DNA of 64,000 nt from Roseateles violae. GTDB lineage: Bacteria; Pseudomonadota; Gammaproteobacteria; Burkholderiales; Burkholderiaceae_C. Of the stretch, positions 35,065 to 43,646 are shown piece by piece. Within the stretch, counting starts at the first letter, position 1, and each line of letters starts with the position of its first letter. Location of the stretch: NCBI RefSeq assembly GCF_030410485.1, contig NZ_JAUHHC010000005.1, forward strand, positions 186,001 to 250,000, given 5' to 3'. A model generated the notes under the pieces. The model worked only from the letters and a program-made list of their open reading frames with translations. It was not told the origin of the DNA and ran no database searches. The position numbers were made by a program, and so were the translations under genes.

Positions 35065-36279
35065 TTACAGACGTTCGATGATGCCCGCGGCACCTTGGCC
35101 GGCGCCGACGCACATCGTCACCATGCCGTACTTGGCACCGGTGCGGCGCAGGCCGTGGACGACCGAGGCCGCGCGGATCGCGCCGGTGGCGCCCAGCGGG
35201 TGGCCCAGGGCGATCGCGCCGCCGTTCGGGTTGACCTTGCTGCGGTCCAGCACGATGCCCTTGCTGTCGAGGTCATTCAGGACGGCCAGCGACTGCGCGG
35301 CGAAGGCCTCGTTCAGCTCGACCCAGCCGAGATCGGCGGCCGAGATGCCGGCCAGCTTCAGCGCCGCGGGAATCGCCTCGATCGGGCCGATGCCCATGAT
35401 CTCGGGCGGCACGCCGCGCACGGCGAAGCTGACGAAGCGGGCCAGCGGCGTCAGGCCGAAGCGCTTGACCGCCGCCTCCGAGGCCACGATCAGCGCGCCG
35501 GCACCGTCCGAGGTCTGCGAGCTGTTGCCGGCCGTCACGCTGCCCTTGGCGGCGAACACCGGCTTGAGCTTGGCCAGGCCCTCGGGCGAGGTATCGGCGC
35601 GCGGGCCTTCGTCGACCTCGACGAGGCGCTTCTTCGTGATGACCGAGCCGTCGGCCAGATTGGGCGAGCGGGTGACGATCTCGAACGGCGTCATCTCGGC
35701 CTTGAAGTGGCCGGCTTCGATCGCCGCCAGCGCACGGCGGTGCGATTCGAGCGCGAACTCGTCCTGCGCCTCGCGGCTGACCTTCCACTGGGCGGCGACC
35801 TTCTCGGCCGTCAGGCCCATGCCATAGGCGAGGCCGACGTTCTCGTCGCGCTCGAAGATGGCCGGCGGCAGCGAGGGCTTGTTGCCGCCCATCGGCACCA
35901 TCGACATCGATTCGACGCCGCCGGCGATCATCACTTCGGATTCGCCGACGCGGATGCGGTCGGCGGCCATCGCCAGCGCGGTGATGCCCGAGGCGCAGTA
36001 GCGGTTGACGGTCACGCCGCCGACGGTGTTCGGCAGGCCCGACAGCACCGCCGACACGCGGGCGATGTTCATGCCCTGCTCGCCCTCGGGGAAGGAGCAG
36101 CCGATGATCGCGTCCTCGATCGCGCTCGGGTCAAGACCCGGCACCTGGGCCAGTGCGGCCTGGATCGCGCGGCTCAGCATCTCGTCCGGGCGGGTGTTCT
36201 TGTAGTAACCGCGGCCCGACTTGCCGATCGGCAGGCGGGTGGCGGCGCAGATGAAGGCTTCTTGAACTTGCTTGCTCAT
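35065..36279 (-). CDS. fadA: acetyl-CoA C-acyltransferase (3-ketoacyl-CoA thiolase)
   Basis: 404 residues. Catalytic Cys95 (NRYCASG), His360 (GHPLGATG) and Cys390 (CVGAGQG) are all present, plus the thiolase block VNPNGGAIALGHPLG. It performs the last step of beta-oxidation, cleaving 3-ketoacyl-CoA with CoA. It directly follows the multifunctional dehydrogenase/hydratase gene (12-base gap), as expected for a trifunctional FadN/FadA pair. Confidence 0.94.
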   Translation of the reverse strand: MSKQVQEAFICAATRLPIGKSGRGYYKNTRPDEMLSRAIQAALAQVPGLDPSAIEDAIIGCSFPEGEQGMNIARVSAVLSGLPNTVGGVTVNRYCASGITALAMAADRIRVGESEVMIAGGVESMSMVPMGGNKPSLPPAIFERDENVGLAYGMGLTAEKVAAQWKVSREAQDEFALESHRRALAAIEAGHFKAEMTPFEIVTRSPNLADGSVITKKRLVEVDEGPRADTSPEGLAKLKPVFAAKGSVTAGNSSQTSDGAGALIVASEAAVKRFGLTPLARFVSFAVRGVPPEIMGIGPIEAIPAALKLAGISAADLGWVELNEAFAAQSLAVLNDLDSKGIVLDRSKVNPNGGAIALGHPLGATGAIRAASVVHGLRRTGAKYGMVTMCVGAGQGAAGIIERL

Positions 36280-36291
36280 GGTCGGTGATCC

Positions 36292-38688
36292 TTAGTTGCG
36301 CACGGGCTTGCCGGTTTGCAGCATGCCCATGATTCGCTCTTGCGTCTTCGGGTGCTCCAGCAGCGAGCAGAAATGCTTGCGCTCCAGCGACATCAGGTAT
36401 TCCTCGTCGACCAGCGAGCCGGCCTCGACCTCGCCGCCGCAGACCACATCGGCGATCAACGAAGCCAGGTGGTAGTCGTGCGCGCTGATGAAGCCGCCGT
36501 CGCGCATATTGGCCAGCTGGCCCTTGATCGTCGCGATGCCGGAGCGGCCGGCGACCGGGATCAAGGCCTTCAGCGGCGCGCGATAGCCGGAGTCGAACAT
36601 GGCCTTGGCCTGGGCCGAGGCGACGAACAGCAGCTCGTCCTTGTTCGGCACGATGATGTCGCTGTCCAGCAGGAAGCCGTTCTTCTTCGCCTCCAGCGCC
36701 GAGGTCGCGACCTTGGCGGTGGCGGCCGTCGTGAAGCCGTCCTTCAGGAAGGCGAAGATGTCGGCATTGGCATTGCCGGCAGCGGCCATTTCGGCCGCGC
36801 GGCGGGCGATATAGGCCAGGCCGCCGCCGCCGGGGATCAGGCCGACGCCCACCTCCACCAGGCCGACATAGGACTCCATATGCGCGACGCGGCGCGCGCA
36901 GTGCACGGCCAGCTCGGCGCCGCCGCCCAGGGCCAGGCCGCGCATCGCGGCGACCACCGGCACATTGGCGTAGCGGATGCGCAGCATCATGTCCTGCAGC
37001 TTCTTCTCCTCCGGGGCGATGCCCTTGGCGCCCTTGGTCATGAAGACCGGCATCAGCGCCTCGAGGTTGGCGCCGGCCGAGAACACATCGTCCGGCGACC
37101 AGATCACCAGGCCCTTGTACTTCGCCTCAGCGATCTCGACGGCCTTCAAGAGGCCTTCGGTGACCGTGGGGCTGATCAGGTGCAGCTTGGCGGTGATCGA
37201 GGCGATCAGCACCTCGCCGTCCAGCGACCAGACGCGGACCTCCTCGTTCTTGAACTCCTCGGTGCCCGACTTCAGCGGCTCGGGCGCGCCCTCACCGACC
37301 AGCGACTCGGGGAAGGCCTGGCGCTCATAGACCGGCAGCTTGGCACGGGGCTTGAACTTGCCCTCGGCGGCGCTCCAGGAGCCATTGGCGCTGTGCACGC
37401 CACCGTTGTCCGCGACCGGGCCTTCAGTGACCCAGGCCGGCAGCGGGGCACTGCTGAGCGTCTTGCCCCCGGCGATGTCGGCGGCGATCCACTCGGCGAC
37501 CTGCTTCCAGCCGGCGGCCTGCCACAGCTCGAACGGCCCCTGCTGGCTGCCGAAGCCCCAGCGCATCGCGAAGTCGATCTCACGCGCTGTGTCGGCCACG
37601 GTGTTCAGGTGCACGGCCGCGTAGTGGAAGGAGTCGCGCAGGATGGACCAGAGGAACTGGGCCTGCGGGTTCGTCGATTCGCGTAGCAGCTTGATGCGAT
37701 CGGCCGCCGGTTTTTTAAGCATGCGGGCGACGATTTCGTCGGCCTTCTTGCCCCCGGCCACGTACTCGCCGGTCGCGAAGTCCAGGCGCTGGATGTCCTT
37801 GCCGACCTTTTTGTAGAAGCCGGCGCCGGCCTTCTGGCCCAGCGCGCCCTTCTCGATCAGCGCGGCCAGCACCTTGGGCGTGGCGTACATCGCGTAGAAC
37901 GGGTCGGCCTGCAGATTGTCCTGCATGGTCTTCATCACATGGGCCATCGTGTCCAGGCCCACGACGTCGGCGGTGCGGAAGGTGCCGCTGGAGGCGCGGC
38001 CCAGCTTCTTGCCGGTCAGGTCGTCGACGACGTCGACGCTGAGGCCGAACTTCTCGGCCTCGATCATCGTCGCCATCATGCCGGCAACGCCGATGCGGTT
38101 GGCGACGAAGTTGGGCGTGTCGTTGGCGCGCACGACGCCCTTGCCGACGGCGGTGGTGACGAAGCTTTCCAGCTGGTCGATCACTTCAGGACGCGTGGTC
38201 GGCGTGTTGATCAACTCGACCAGGTACATATAGCGCGGCGGGTTGAAGAAATGGATGCCGCAGAAGCGCGGCTTGATTTCTTCCGGCAGCACCTCGCTGA
38301 GCTTGGTGATCGACAGGCCCGAGGTGTTCGAGGCGACGATCGCATGCGGGGCGATGTACGGCGCGATTTTGGTGTACAGATCGAGCTTCCAGTCCATGCG
38401 TTCGGCGATCGCCTCGATGATCAGGTCGCAGTCCTTCAGCAGCTCCAGATGCTCTTCGTAATTCGCCTGCTGGATCAGCGCGGCGTTCTCGGGCACGCCC
38501 AGCGGGGCCGGCTTGAGCTTCTTCAGGCCTTCGATGGCCTTGCCGACGATGCCGTTCTTCGGGCCTTCCTTGGCCGGCAGGTCGAACAGCACGACCGGCA
38601 CCTTGACGTTGACCAGATGCGCAGCGATCTGCGCGCCCATCACGCCAGCGCCGAGCACGGCGACTTTGCGAACTTGGAATCGACTCAC
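36292..38688 (-). CDS. 3-hydroxyacyl-CoA dehydrogenase/enoyl-CoA hydratase, FadN type
   Basis: 798 residues. The domain order is reversed compared with E. coli FadB: the NAD-binding dehydrogenase domain comes first (VLGAGVMGAQIAAHLV, catalytic HFFNPP region), a second dehydrogenase segment follows (VGFGSQQGPFE-like block near residue 380), and the crotonase-like hydratase is C-terminal (SAGANLEAL and ALGGGAELAVHCAR). This order is that of FadN of Bacillus and similar proteins common in Burkholderiales. It converts enoyl-CoA to 3-ketoacyl-CoA using NAD+. Operon with fadA downstream. Confidence 0.93.
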   Translation of the reverse strand: MSRFQVRKVAVLGAGVMGAQIAAHLVNVKVPVVLFDLPAKEGPKNGIVGKAIEGLKKLKPAPLGVPENAALIQQANYEEHLELLKDCDLIIEAIAERMDWKLDLYTKIAPYIAPHAIVASNTSGLSITKLSEVLPEEIKPRFCGIHFFNPPRYMYLVELINTPTTRPEVIDQLESFVTTAVGKGVVRANDTPNFVANRIGVAGMMATMIEAEKFGLSVDVVDDLTGKKLGRASSGTFRTADVVGLDTMAHVMKTMQDNLQADPFYAMYATPKVLAALIEKGALGQKAGAGFYKKVGKDIQRLDFATGEYVAGGKKADEIVARMLKKPAADRIKLLRESTNPQAQFLWSILRDSFHYAAVHLNTVADTAREIDFAMRWGFGSQQGPFELWQAAGWKQVAEWIAADIAGGKTLSSAPLPAWVTEGPVADNGGVHSANGSWSAAEGKFKPRAKLPVYERQAFPESLVGEGAPEPLKSGTEEFKNEEVRVWSLDGEVLIASITAKLHLISPTVTEGLLKAVEIAEAKYKGLVIWSPDDVFSAGANLEALMPVFMTKGAKGIAPEEKKLQDMMLRIRYANVPVVAAMRGLALGGGAELAVHCARRVAHMESYVGLVEVGVGLIPGGGGLAYIARRAAEMAAAGNANADIFAFLKDGFTTAATAKVATSALEAKKNGFLLDSDIIVPNKDELLFVASAQAKAMFDSGYRAPLKALIPVAGRSGIATIKGQLANMRDGGFISAHDYHLASLIADVVCGGEVEAGSLVDEEYLMSLERKHFCSLLEHPKTQERIMGMLQTGKPVRN

Positions 38689-38711
38689 GGACTTCTCCTA
38701 ATCAATCATTG

Positions 38712-38733
38712 CGGCGGAGCCCAGGCTCCGCCG
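38712..38733 (-). terminator. GC hairpin between the DUF2147 and FadN genes
   Basis: A perfect nine-base-pair stem (38712-38720 with 38725-38733) closed by a four-base loop, without a U-run after it on the minus strand. It may slow transcription or protect the mRNA end rather than stop transcription. Confidence 0.45.
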
Positions 38734-38740
38734 ATAAACA

Positions 38741-39184
38741 TCACTCGACGCGGACCCAGGTCTGCGTGCGGCCGAACATCGGCGTGCCGACATAGCCGCG
38801 CATCTCCAGCTTCTTGCCACCCTCGATGGGCTTCAGCCGCGCCTTGTAGATCTTGCCGTTGTTCGGGTCGACGATCTCGCCGCCACCCCACAGCGCCTTG
38901 TCATCGGGATCCTGCTTGATGCCGCGGATGATCTGCAGGCCGACGATGGGCTTGTCCTTGCGGTCGTCGGTGCACTTGTCGCAGCGGTTGTCGGCGCTCT
39001 TGGCGTCGAACAGCTTCTCGATCGTGCCGGTCAGCACGCCGCCGCTCTCGCTGATGCGCACCAGCGACTTCTCGGTCTTGCCGTCGTCGTCGATGGTCTT
39101 CCACAGGCCCACCGGGCTGGTCTGCGCCAGCGCCGCCTGGGCCGCGAGGCCGATGACGGCCGCCGTGACGAGTTGCTTGATCAT
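38741..39184 (-). CDS. DUF2147 exported protein
   Basis: 147 residues with a signal peptide (AAVIGLAAQAALAQ). The body matches DUF2147: GLWKTIDDDGKTEKSLVRI, a CDKCTD pair of cysteines, and GTPMFGRTQTWVRVE at the end. It is likely a periplasmic beta-barrel-like small protein of unknown function. Found between acyl-CoA dehydrogenase and FadN genes, which suggests a link to lipid uptake, an inference only. Confidence 0.85.
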   Translation of the reverse strand: MIKQLVTAAVIGLAAQAALAQTSPVGLWKTIDDDGKTEKSLVRISESGGVLTGTIEKLFDAKSADNRCDKCTDDRKDKPIVGLQIIRGIKQDPDDKALWGGGEIVDPNNGKIYKARLKPIEGGKKLEMRGYVGTPMFGRTQTWVRVE

Positions 39185-39222
39185 CGCTTTGTCTCCTGTT
39201 GGGGGGAAGCTCGGGGACCGGT

Positions 39223-41013
39223 TCAGAACAGCGCTTCGTCCATCTCCATCAGCGGCGTCAGGCCGGCGCGGCAGCTGCGGATCAGGCCGGCCGTCTCGGG
39301 CAGCAGCTTGGCGAAGTAGAAGCGCGCGGTGGCCAGCTTGGCGGTGTAGAACTTGTCGCCGCTGCCCTGCTTTTCCAGCGCAATCTTGGCCATGCGGGCG
39401 AAGAAGTAGGCAAAGGTCAGGTGGCCGACGACGCGCAGATAGTCAACGGCGGCGGCGCCGACCTCGTCCGGATTCTGGAAGGCCTTCATGCCGATCTCGG
39501 TGGTCAGCTTGGTCACCTTGTCGCCGATGTCGGCCAGCGGGTTGACGAACTCCTGCATCGCCTCAACGACGCCCTCTTCCTCGACGAAGGCGGCAATCTT
39601 CTTGCCGAACTTCTTCAAGGTCGCGCCGTTGTTGGCCAGCACCTTGCGGCCCAGCAGATCCAGCGACTGGATCGTGTTGGTGCCTTCATAAATCATATTG
39701 ATGCGCGCATCGCGGACGAACTGCTCCATGCCCGACTCGTGGATGAAGCCATGGCCGCCGAAGACCTGCATGCAGTGCGAGGTGGCGATCCAGCCGTTGT
39801 CGGTGATGAAGGCCTTGATGATGGGGGTCAGCAGCGCGACCTCGGCCTCGCATTCCTTGCGCTCGTCCTCGTCGTCGGAGGCCAGCGCCTTGTCCAGCTG
39901 CAGCGCGACATAGGTGGCCAGCGCGCGGCCGCCTTCGGCATAGGCTCGCGCCGTCAGCAGCATCTTGCGCACATCCGGGTGGACGATGATGGGGTCGGCC
40001 GGCAGGTCGGGCGACTTCGGGCCCGACAGCGCGCGCATCTGGATGCGGTCCTTCGCATACGCGACGGCATTCTGGTAGGCGACCTCGGTCAGGCCCAGCG
40101 ACTGGTTGCCGACGCCGAGGCGGGCAGCGTTCATCATCACGAACATCGCGGCCAGGCCCTTGTTCGGCTGGCCGACGAGGGTGCCGACGGCGCCTTCCAG
40201 CGTGATCTGGCAGGTCGAATTGGCATGGATGCCCATCTTGTGCTCAAGGCCGGTGCAGAAGACCGGATTGCGCTCGCCCAGCGAGCCATCGGCATTGACC
40301 TTGAACTTGGGCACGACGAAGAGCGAGATGCCCTTCGATCCGGCCGGCGCGTCCGGCAGGCGGGCCAGCACCAGATGGACGATGTTCTCGACCATATCGT
40401 GCTCGCCGGCCGAGATGAAGATCTTGGAGCCGGTGATCTTGTAGGTGCCGTCGGCCTGCGGCTCGGCCTTGCTGCGCAGCATGCCAAGGTCGGTGCCGCA
40501 ATGCGGCTCGGTCAGGCACATGGTGCCGGTCCATTCGCCCGAGGTCAGCTTGGGCAGATAGGTCGCCTTCTGCTCCGGCGTGCCGTGTGCGTGCAGGGCC
40601 TCGTAGGCGCCATGGCTCAGGCCCGGGTACATGGTCCAGGCCTGGTTGGCCGAGTTCATCATCTCGTACAGGCCCTGGTTGATCATCAGCGGCAGGCCCT
40701 GGCCGCCGAACTCGGGGTCGCAGGACAGGGCGGGCCAGCCGCCCTCAACATACTGCTTGTAGGCTTCCTTGAAGCCCTTGGGCGGCGTCACTTCGTGGGT
40801 GCTCTTGTCGAGCTGGCAGCCCTCGGCGTCGCCACTGAGGTTCAGCGGGGCGATTACCTGCGAGGCGAACTTGCCGCCCTCTTCCAGCACCGCATTGATC
40901 GTGTCCACGTCGATGTCCGCATGGGCGGGCAGCAGCTTCAGCTCGTCGACGACGTTCAACAGCTCATGCATGACGAACTGCATGTCGCGCAGGGGCGGGT
41001 TGTACTGGGGCAT
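39223..41013 (-). CDS. acyl-CoA dehydrogenase (large, ACAD-C type)
   Basis: 596 residues. Core blocks: TMCLTEPHCGTDLGM (FAD/substrate binding), KITGSKIFISAGEHD, GFIHESGMEQFVRDARI and the catalytic region YEGTNTIQSLDLLGRK. The extended C-terminal 100 residues are those of the large ACAD family used for long-chain substrates in betaproteobacteria. It performs the first, FAD-dependent step of beta-oxidation. Adjacent to the TetR regulator gene (32-base gap). Confidence 0.94.
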   Translation of the reverse strand: MPQYNPPLRDMQFVMHELLNVVDELKLLPAHADIDVDTINAVLEEGGKFASQVIAPLNLSGDAEGCQLDKSTHEVTPPKGFKEAYKQYVEGGWPALSCDPEFGGQGLPLMINQGLYEMMNSANQAWTMYPGLSHGAYEALHAHGTPEQKATYLPKLTSGEWTGTMCLTEPHCGTDLGMLRSKAEPQADGTYKITGSKIFISAGEHDMVENIVHLVLARLPDAPAGSKGISLFVVPKFKVNADGSLGERNPVFCTGLEHKMGIHANSTCQITLEGAVGTLVGQPNKGLAAMFVMMNAARLGVGNQSLGLTEVAYQNAVAYAKDRIQMRALSGPKSPDLPADPIIVHPDVRKMLLTARAYAEGGRALATYVALQLDKALASDDEDERKECEAEVALLTPIIKAFITDNGWIATSHCMQVFGGHGFIHESGMEQFVRDARINMIYEGTNTIQSLDLLGRKVLANNGATLKKFGKKIAAFVEEEGVVEAMQEFVNPLADIGDKVTKLTTEIGMKAFQNPDEVGAAAVDYLRVVGHLTFAYFFARMAKIALEKQGSGDKFYTAKLATARFYFAKLLPETAGLIRSCRAGLTPLMEMDEALF

Positions 41014-41045
41014 GTCCTAGTCCTTGGATGGGAAAGTTCAGGGGA

Positions 41046-41780
41046 TCAGGGTCGCTTTTTGCCGGCGACCGGTTCGGAGGCTTGCTGGGTCACCGCGGCA
41101 CCGGCCGCAGTGGCATAGAACTGGATCGTGCGCTCGAAGCCCTTGCCGGCGCGCTCCAGCGCGCCCGGGCTGCGCATGAAGCGCGCATCGTGGTGCAGGG
41201 ACAGAATCAGTCCGTGCAATTCGAAAAGAATCTGCTCGACATCGGCGTCGGCGCGCAGATGGCCGGCCTGCTGGGCCAGGGTGATCGCCTTGTGCAGCGC
41301 CGCGTGCCAGGCCTTGACCATGGCCACCAGCGCATCGCGCACCGGGCCGGGCCGGTCGTCGAACTCGACGGCGCCGCTGATATAGATGCAGCCCGAGTCG
41401 ATCTCGACCGAGACGCGGCGCACCCAGTTCTCGAACATCGCGCGCAGCCGCGGCAGGCCGCGCGGCGCGCGGATCGCGGTGAAGAAGACCTCTTCCTCGA
41501 ACTTCGCGTGGTATTCGGTGACGACGGCGATCTGCAACTCCTCGCGCGAGCCGAAATGGGCAAACACGCCGGACTTGCTCATCTTGGTCTGGTCGGCCAG
41601 GGCGCCGATCGACAGGCCTTCCAGGCCCATGTGCGAGGCCTGCTGCAGGGCGGCCTCCAGGATGATGGCGCGCGTCTGCTGGCCCTTTTGCAGCGAGCGC
41701 GCGACGCGGGCGGGCTTGCGCGCAGCCACCGGCGTGGCCGGGCTGGTCTGCTTGCTGCTGGGGCTGGTGATGGCTGACAC
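41046..41780 (-). CDS. TetR-family transcriptional regulator of the fatty-acid degradation block
   Basis: 244 residues. N-terminal helix-turn-helix (SIGALADQTKMSKSGVFAHFGSREEL split over the two helices). The C-terminal part is a TetR ligand domain, probably for acyl-CoA given the neighbours. I start at the GTG complementary to 41778-41780, because a longer frame would run through a perfect palindrome at 41819-41836 that is best read as the operator; the GTG keeps it in the promoter. The gene is first in the leftward beta-oxidation block. Confidence 0.86.
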   Translation of the reverse strand: MSAITSPSSKQTSPATPVAARKPARVARSLQKGQQTRAIILEAALQQASHMGLEGLSIGALADQTKMSKSGVFAHFGSREELQIAVVTEYHAKFEEEVFFTAIRAPRGLPRLRAMFENWVRRVSVEIDSGCIYISGAVEFDDRPGPVRDALVAMVKAWHAALHKAITLAQQAGHLRADADVEQILFELHGLILSLHHDARFMRSPGALERAGKGFERTIQFYATAAGAAVTQQASEPVAGKKRP

Positions 41781-41818
41781 TGGCGGTCCCGGGGGCGGCT
41801 GCGGAAGCCGAATAATAA

Positions 41819-41836
41819 AACGAACGGTCGTTCTAT
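41819..41836. promoter_or_regulatory. palindromic TetR operator upstream of the regulator gene
   Basis: Within AAAACGAACGGTCGTTCT the inner GAACG...CGTTC half-sites form a perfect inverted repeat (GAACGgtCGTTC at 41822-41832 approximately). It lies in an AT-rich island, 40 bases before the proposed start, with a TATTAT hexamer just downstream on the minus strand. This is typical for a self-regulating TetR operator. Confidence 0.72.
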
Positions 41837-41925
41837 TTTGCAGAAAGCCCGGGACCCTGGCGCCGGCTCCGGCCATTTTTAGAGGGCGGCGCCTAGAAAC
41901 TCACGAATGTCGGCTTTGGCCGGCT

Positions 41926-42261
41926 TCAGTTCGGCGGCTGTGCCTCCACGCGGATGGCCGCGAACCAGGCAGCCAGATTGGCGATGTCCTCGTCGCTGAG
42001 CGGCTTGGCCATCACGCCCATCACCTCGTGCTTGCGCGCGCCGCTGCGGTAGGCGCGCAGCTGCGCGGCCAGATAGAGCTCGGGCTGGCCGGCCAAGTTC
42101 GGCGCGTCGGGCGCCGTCGACAGGCCCAGCGGCCCGTGGCAGACCGCGCAGGCCTGCGCCTTGGCGCGGCCGGCCTCCACATCGCCGGCCGGCGCGAGGC
42201 CGGTCAGCGAGAGCAGGACGAGGCCGGCGAGCGCCGGCCTGGCCAGCGAGGCAAGGCTCAT
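41926..42261 (-). CDS. small c-type cytochrome
   Basis: 111 residues. Signal peptide (MSLASLARPALAGLVLLSL), a heme motif CAVCH (ACAVCHG), the conserved NLAGQPELYLAAQLRAYRSG helix, and the distal methionine in MGVMAKPLSDEDIANLAAWF. This is a class I cytochrome c of the periplasm. The start ATG (complement of 42259-42261) shares one base with the stop of the dehydrogenase gene upstream, so it is very likely the electron acceptor of that enzyme. Confidence 0.91.
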   Translation of the reverse strand: MSLASLARPALAGLVLLSLTGLAPAGDVEAGRAKAQACAVCHGPLGLSTAPDAPNLAGQPELYLAAQLRAYRSGARKHEVMGVMAKPLSDEDIANLAAWFAAIRVEAQPPN

Positions 42262-43544
42262 CACGGCGCGCTGTAGCTGACGCGGTAGATCGCGCCGGCG
42301 AAGTCGTCGCTGATCAGGAGCGAGCCGTCCTTGGCCACCGCCACGTCGACCGGGCGACCGCGGTAGATGCCGTTCTCGTCCAGCCAGCCCTCGGCGAAGA
42401 CCTCGCTCTTGTCGGCCGTGCCATCGGCCTTCATCGAGACGAAGTTGACCAGGCCGCCACTGGCCTTGCTGCGGTTCCAGGAGCCATGGGCGGCGACAAA
42501 GATGCCGCCCTGGTACTTGGCCGGGAACATCTTGCCGTTGTAGAAGCTCATGCCCAGCTGGGCCTGGTGGGCCGGAAATTCGATCTGCGGCTTGGTCCAG
42601 GCGGCCGGCGGCTTCATGTCCTTCAGGTCCGGCGCGGCGGCGGTGCCCGCGATCTGCACATTGTGGCCGTGCACATAGGGGTAGCCGAAATGCTCGCCGA
42701 TCTTGGAGACGCGGTTCAGCTCGCCCGGCGGCGTGTCGTCGCCCATGCCGTCGGTCTGGTTGTCGGTGAACCAGACGCTCTTGTCCTTGGGGTTGATGTC
42801 CATGCCGACCGAGTTGCGCACGCCGCGGGCGACCACCTCGCGGCCCGAGCCATCGAAGGCATTGAGCCGGACCATGCCACCGATGCCGATCTGCTCGTAC
42901 AGCGCCACCTTCTCCTTGGGCTGCACGTTGTAGGGCTGGCCCAGGGTGATGTAGAGCTTGCCGTCGTCGGCGACGCGGCAGGTGCGCGCGCCATGGTTGT
43001 AGCTCTCCTCCTCGGGCGGGATCAGCTTGCCCTGCGGAACGACCTCGATCACGGCGACGTCCGGCCCCTCGTAGAAGAACTCGGCGGCCGGGAAATTCAG
43101 CACCCGGTTGTGTTCGGCGACGATCAGGAAGCCGTCCTTCGTCCAGCAGACGCCGTTCGGGTTGCTGAACTTCAGGCTGGGCGCGAAGCTCTTCACCTCG
43201 TCGGCGACGCCATCGCTGTTGCGGTCGGTGACGGCCCAGACGGTGGTCTTGCGCGTGCCGACGAAGAGCATGTTCGTGCTCGGAGCGACGGCCATATGGC
43301 GCGCATCGGGCACGATCGCATAGAGCTCGATCTTGAAGCCGGGCGGCAGCTTGACGCGCTTCAGGTTCTCCTTGATCGCATCGGCGTTCTTGCCGGTCTG
43401 CGGCACGACCGGGATGTTCAGGTCGGTGGATGCGACCTTCATCTGCTTGAGCTTCTCCAGATTCGGCTGGGCCTGCGCGGTGCCGGTCCAGGCCAGCGCG
43501 AGGGCACCGACCAGCATCAGGACGCGCGGAAGTCTGATTCGCAT
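42261..43544 (-). CDS. PQQ-type soluble sugar/sorbosone dehydrogenase
   Basis: 427 residues. Signal peptide (VGALALAWTGTAQAQ), then a six-bladed propeller with the glucose/sorbosone dehydrogenase features: RHMAVAPSTNMLFVGTRK, HGARTCRVADDGKLYITLGQP, GVRNSVGMDINPKDKSVWFTDN, VAAHGSWNRSK. It is likely a periplasmic quinoprotein oxidising an aldose or related aldehyde and passing electrons to the cytochrome c encoded next. The substrate is unknown. CAACAGGAGACAGCT is its ribosome site. Confidence 0.87.
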   Translation of the reverse strand: MRIRLPRVLMLVGALALAWTGTAQAQPNLEKLKQMKVASTDLNIPVVPQTGKNADAIKENLKRVKLPPGFKIELYAIVPDARHMAVAPSTNMLFVGTRKTTVWAVTDRNSDGVADEVKSFAPSLKFSNPNGVCWTKDGFLIVAEHNRVLNFPAAEFFYEGPDVAVIEVVPQGKLIPPEEESYNHGARTCRVADDGKLYITLGQPYNVQPKEKVALYEQIGIGGMVRLNAFDGSGREVVARGVRNSVGMDINPKDKSVWFTDNQTDGMGDDTPPGELNRVSKIGEHFGYPYVHGHNVQIAGTAAAPDLKDMKPPAAWTKPQIEFPAHQAQLGMSFYNGKMFPAKYQGGIFVAAHGSWNRSKASGGLVNFVSMKADGTADKSEVFAEGWLDENGIYRGRPVDVAVAKDGSLLISDDFAGAIYRVSYSAP

Positions 43545-43646
43545 AGCTGTCTCCTGTTGATGTTGTCGCCGCAGCTCATCCCTGTTCGCGGCTGCGCTAT
43601 TGGATCAACGCCAAGCAAGCGCTCGCAACCCCCAGTTCTTGCCGGC

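Noticed and set aside
35041-36288. 415-codon plus-strand frame opposite the thiolase gene
   Set aside because: Antisense shadow of a clear thiolase with its full set of catalytic residues; the frame has no recognisable domain.
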